NCBI GenBank assembly: GCA_021812025.1
Contig: JAKAPD010000044.1
Coordinates: 1 to 5,504 of the forward strand
Direction of reading: 5' to 3'
Length of the DNA stretch: 5,504 bases
DNA from: Microcaldota archaeon
GTDB lineage: Archaea; Micrarchaeota; Micrarchaeia; Micrarchaeales; Micrarchaeaceae
Below the pieces are notes generated by a model. It saw only the letters and a list, made by a program, of their open reading frames with translations. It made no database searches and was not told where the DNA came from. Below, in pieces: positions 5,096 to 5,504 of the stretch; positions within the stretch are counted from its first letter, which is position 1; every line of letters starts with the position of its first letter. The position numbers and the translations under genes were made by a program.

Positions 5096-5105
5096 ATATT
5101 TAAAT
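5096..5105 (+). promoter_or_regulatory. TATA box of the membrane-anchored wHTH gene
   Basis: ATATTTAAAT (core TTTAAAT at 5099-5105) predicts a transcription start near 5129, leaving a 10-16-nt leader before ATG 5139 or 5145. A weaker AT-rich stretch at 5116-5124 is too close to the start codons to be the main box. CTTAAA 5116-5121 and TTTAAG 5129-5134 form a further 6-bp inverted repeat at the predicted start site. Confidence 0.5.
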
Positions 5106-5138
5106 CCACTTAACGCTTAAATTACTGTTTTAAGACTG

Positions 5139-5504
5139 ATGCTCATGAGCAAGCTCGGAGAAACGAAGATGAAGATCCTAGGGTCGCTTAAGCACAAGAG
5201 CAAGACTCTTACGGATCTTAGCGAAGAGCTGAACCTCGCGCCGTCAACGGTAAGCCAGCACATACAGGAATTATTGGATCTGGGAGCGATACAAGAGCAG
5301 GGGGGCGACATACAAAGAAAATGGAAATATTATGAAGTTAACCCGGCATTCGACCTAAGTACATATAACGTAAGCTTTTTCCAGCGCCATGGGATGGTCG
5401 TACCCATTGCCGCAATAGTTGTTGCAGCAATAGTCGTATTCGCATATCTGGCTTTGGTGAGGGCGCCGCAGCCAATAACCTACGTTTCGGCGCCGCTCAA
5501 ATGT
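5139..5504 (+). CDS. Membrane-anchored winged-helix transcriptional regulator, C-terminal end missing
   Basis: An open frame of 122 codons from ATG 5139 runs off the right edge. Residues ~8-70 form an ArsR-like winged helix: MKILGSLKHKSKTLTDLSEEL, recognition helix APSTVSQHIQELLDLGAIQE, and a wing with GGDIQRKWKYYEV. After a short linker comes one strong membrane segment at about 86-107 (MVVPIAAIVVAAIVVFAYLALV is its extent), then RAPQPITYVSAPLKC leading into an unseen part outside the membrane. This is a one-component regulator layout: cytoplasmic DNA-binding head, membrane anchor, probable external sensor. ATG 5145 (MSKLGETK) is an equally possible start. The gene is divergent from a secreted protein and shares three repeated sites with it, suggesting self-regulation and control of that neighbour. 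The signal sensed and the external domain cannot be told from this window. Confidence 0.82.
   Translation, partial: MLMSKLGETKMKILGSLKHKSKTLTDLSEELNLAPSTVSQHIQELLDLGAIQEQGGDIQRKWKYYEVNPAFDLSTYNVSFFQRHGMVVPIAAIVVAAIVVFAYLALVRAPQPITYVSAPLKC
5140..5151. repeat. Perfect palindrome over the membrane wHTH start codons
   Basis: TGCTCATGAGCA is a 12-bp perfect palindrome that contains ATG 5145 and overlaps ATG 5139. It could be a repressor site or a small stem hiding the start codon in the mRNA. A 12-bp palindrome can also arise by chance. Confidence 0.35.

Noticed and set aside
5117..5311. Minus-strand open frame over the membrane wHTH start
   Set aside because: Antisense to a clear winged-helix coding sequence, Ser/Cys-rich and without a start signal.

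Overview
The window looks archaeal. It carries a Pelota/Dom34 gene (archaea and eukaryotes only), TTTAAATA-type TATA boxes 25-40 bp upstream of start codons, little Shine-Dalgarno sequence, and frequent ATA (Ile) and AGG/AGA (Arg) codons. Mixed base composition, compact spacing and several short proteins would fit a small-genome lineage such as Micrarchaeota/DPANN, but that placement is an inference and not shown by the sequence.

Layout. Positions 1-1654 hold a minus-strand pair: a branched-chain amino acid aminotransferase (ilvE) followed 4 nt later by a DMT/EamA-type membrane transporter that runs off the left edge. Divergent to ilvE, across a 50-bp gap with one central AT-rich box, is a 100-residue O6-alkylguanine-DNA alkyltransferase domain protein (1705-2007). 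A GC-only hairpin separates it from a convergent winged-helix regulator (2053-2478, minus). Upstream of that regulator is a 217-bp gene-poor gap holding a nested, imperfect foldback (2513-2635) and a good minus-strand TATA box. Next come Pelota (2705-3733, minus) and, divergent from it across a 69-bp gap with another symmetric TATA-like box, a DedA/VTT membrane protein (3803-4453, plus).

The right end holds the most unusual part. A secreted protein with signal peptide, four cysteines and two N-glycosylation sequons (4457-4951, minus) is divergent from a membrane-anchored winged-helix protein (5139 to the right edge, plus). Their shared control region contains three copies of a TATTTCGGTTT element. 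The outer two face opposite ways, so each sits in the same orientation just upstream of its own gene's TATA box. I infer a small membrane-to-DNA signalling module in which the anchored regulator controls itself and its secreted neighbour. I do not recognise it as a described system.

How the genes relate: ilvE and the permease probably share a transcript and may link branched-chain amino acid metabolism to transport. The alkyltransferase (DNA repair), Pelota (ribosome rescue) and DedA (membrane lipid homeostasis) are housekeeping genes with no evident pathway in common. I saw no rRNA or tRNA gene, insertion sequence, or CRISPR array.
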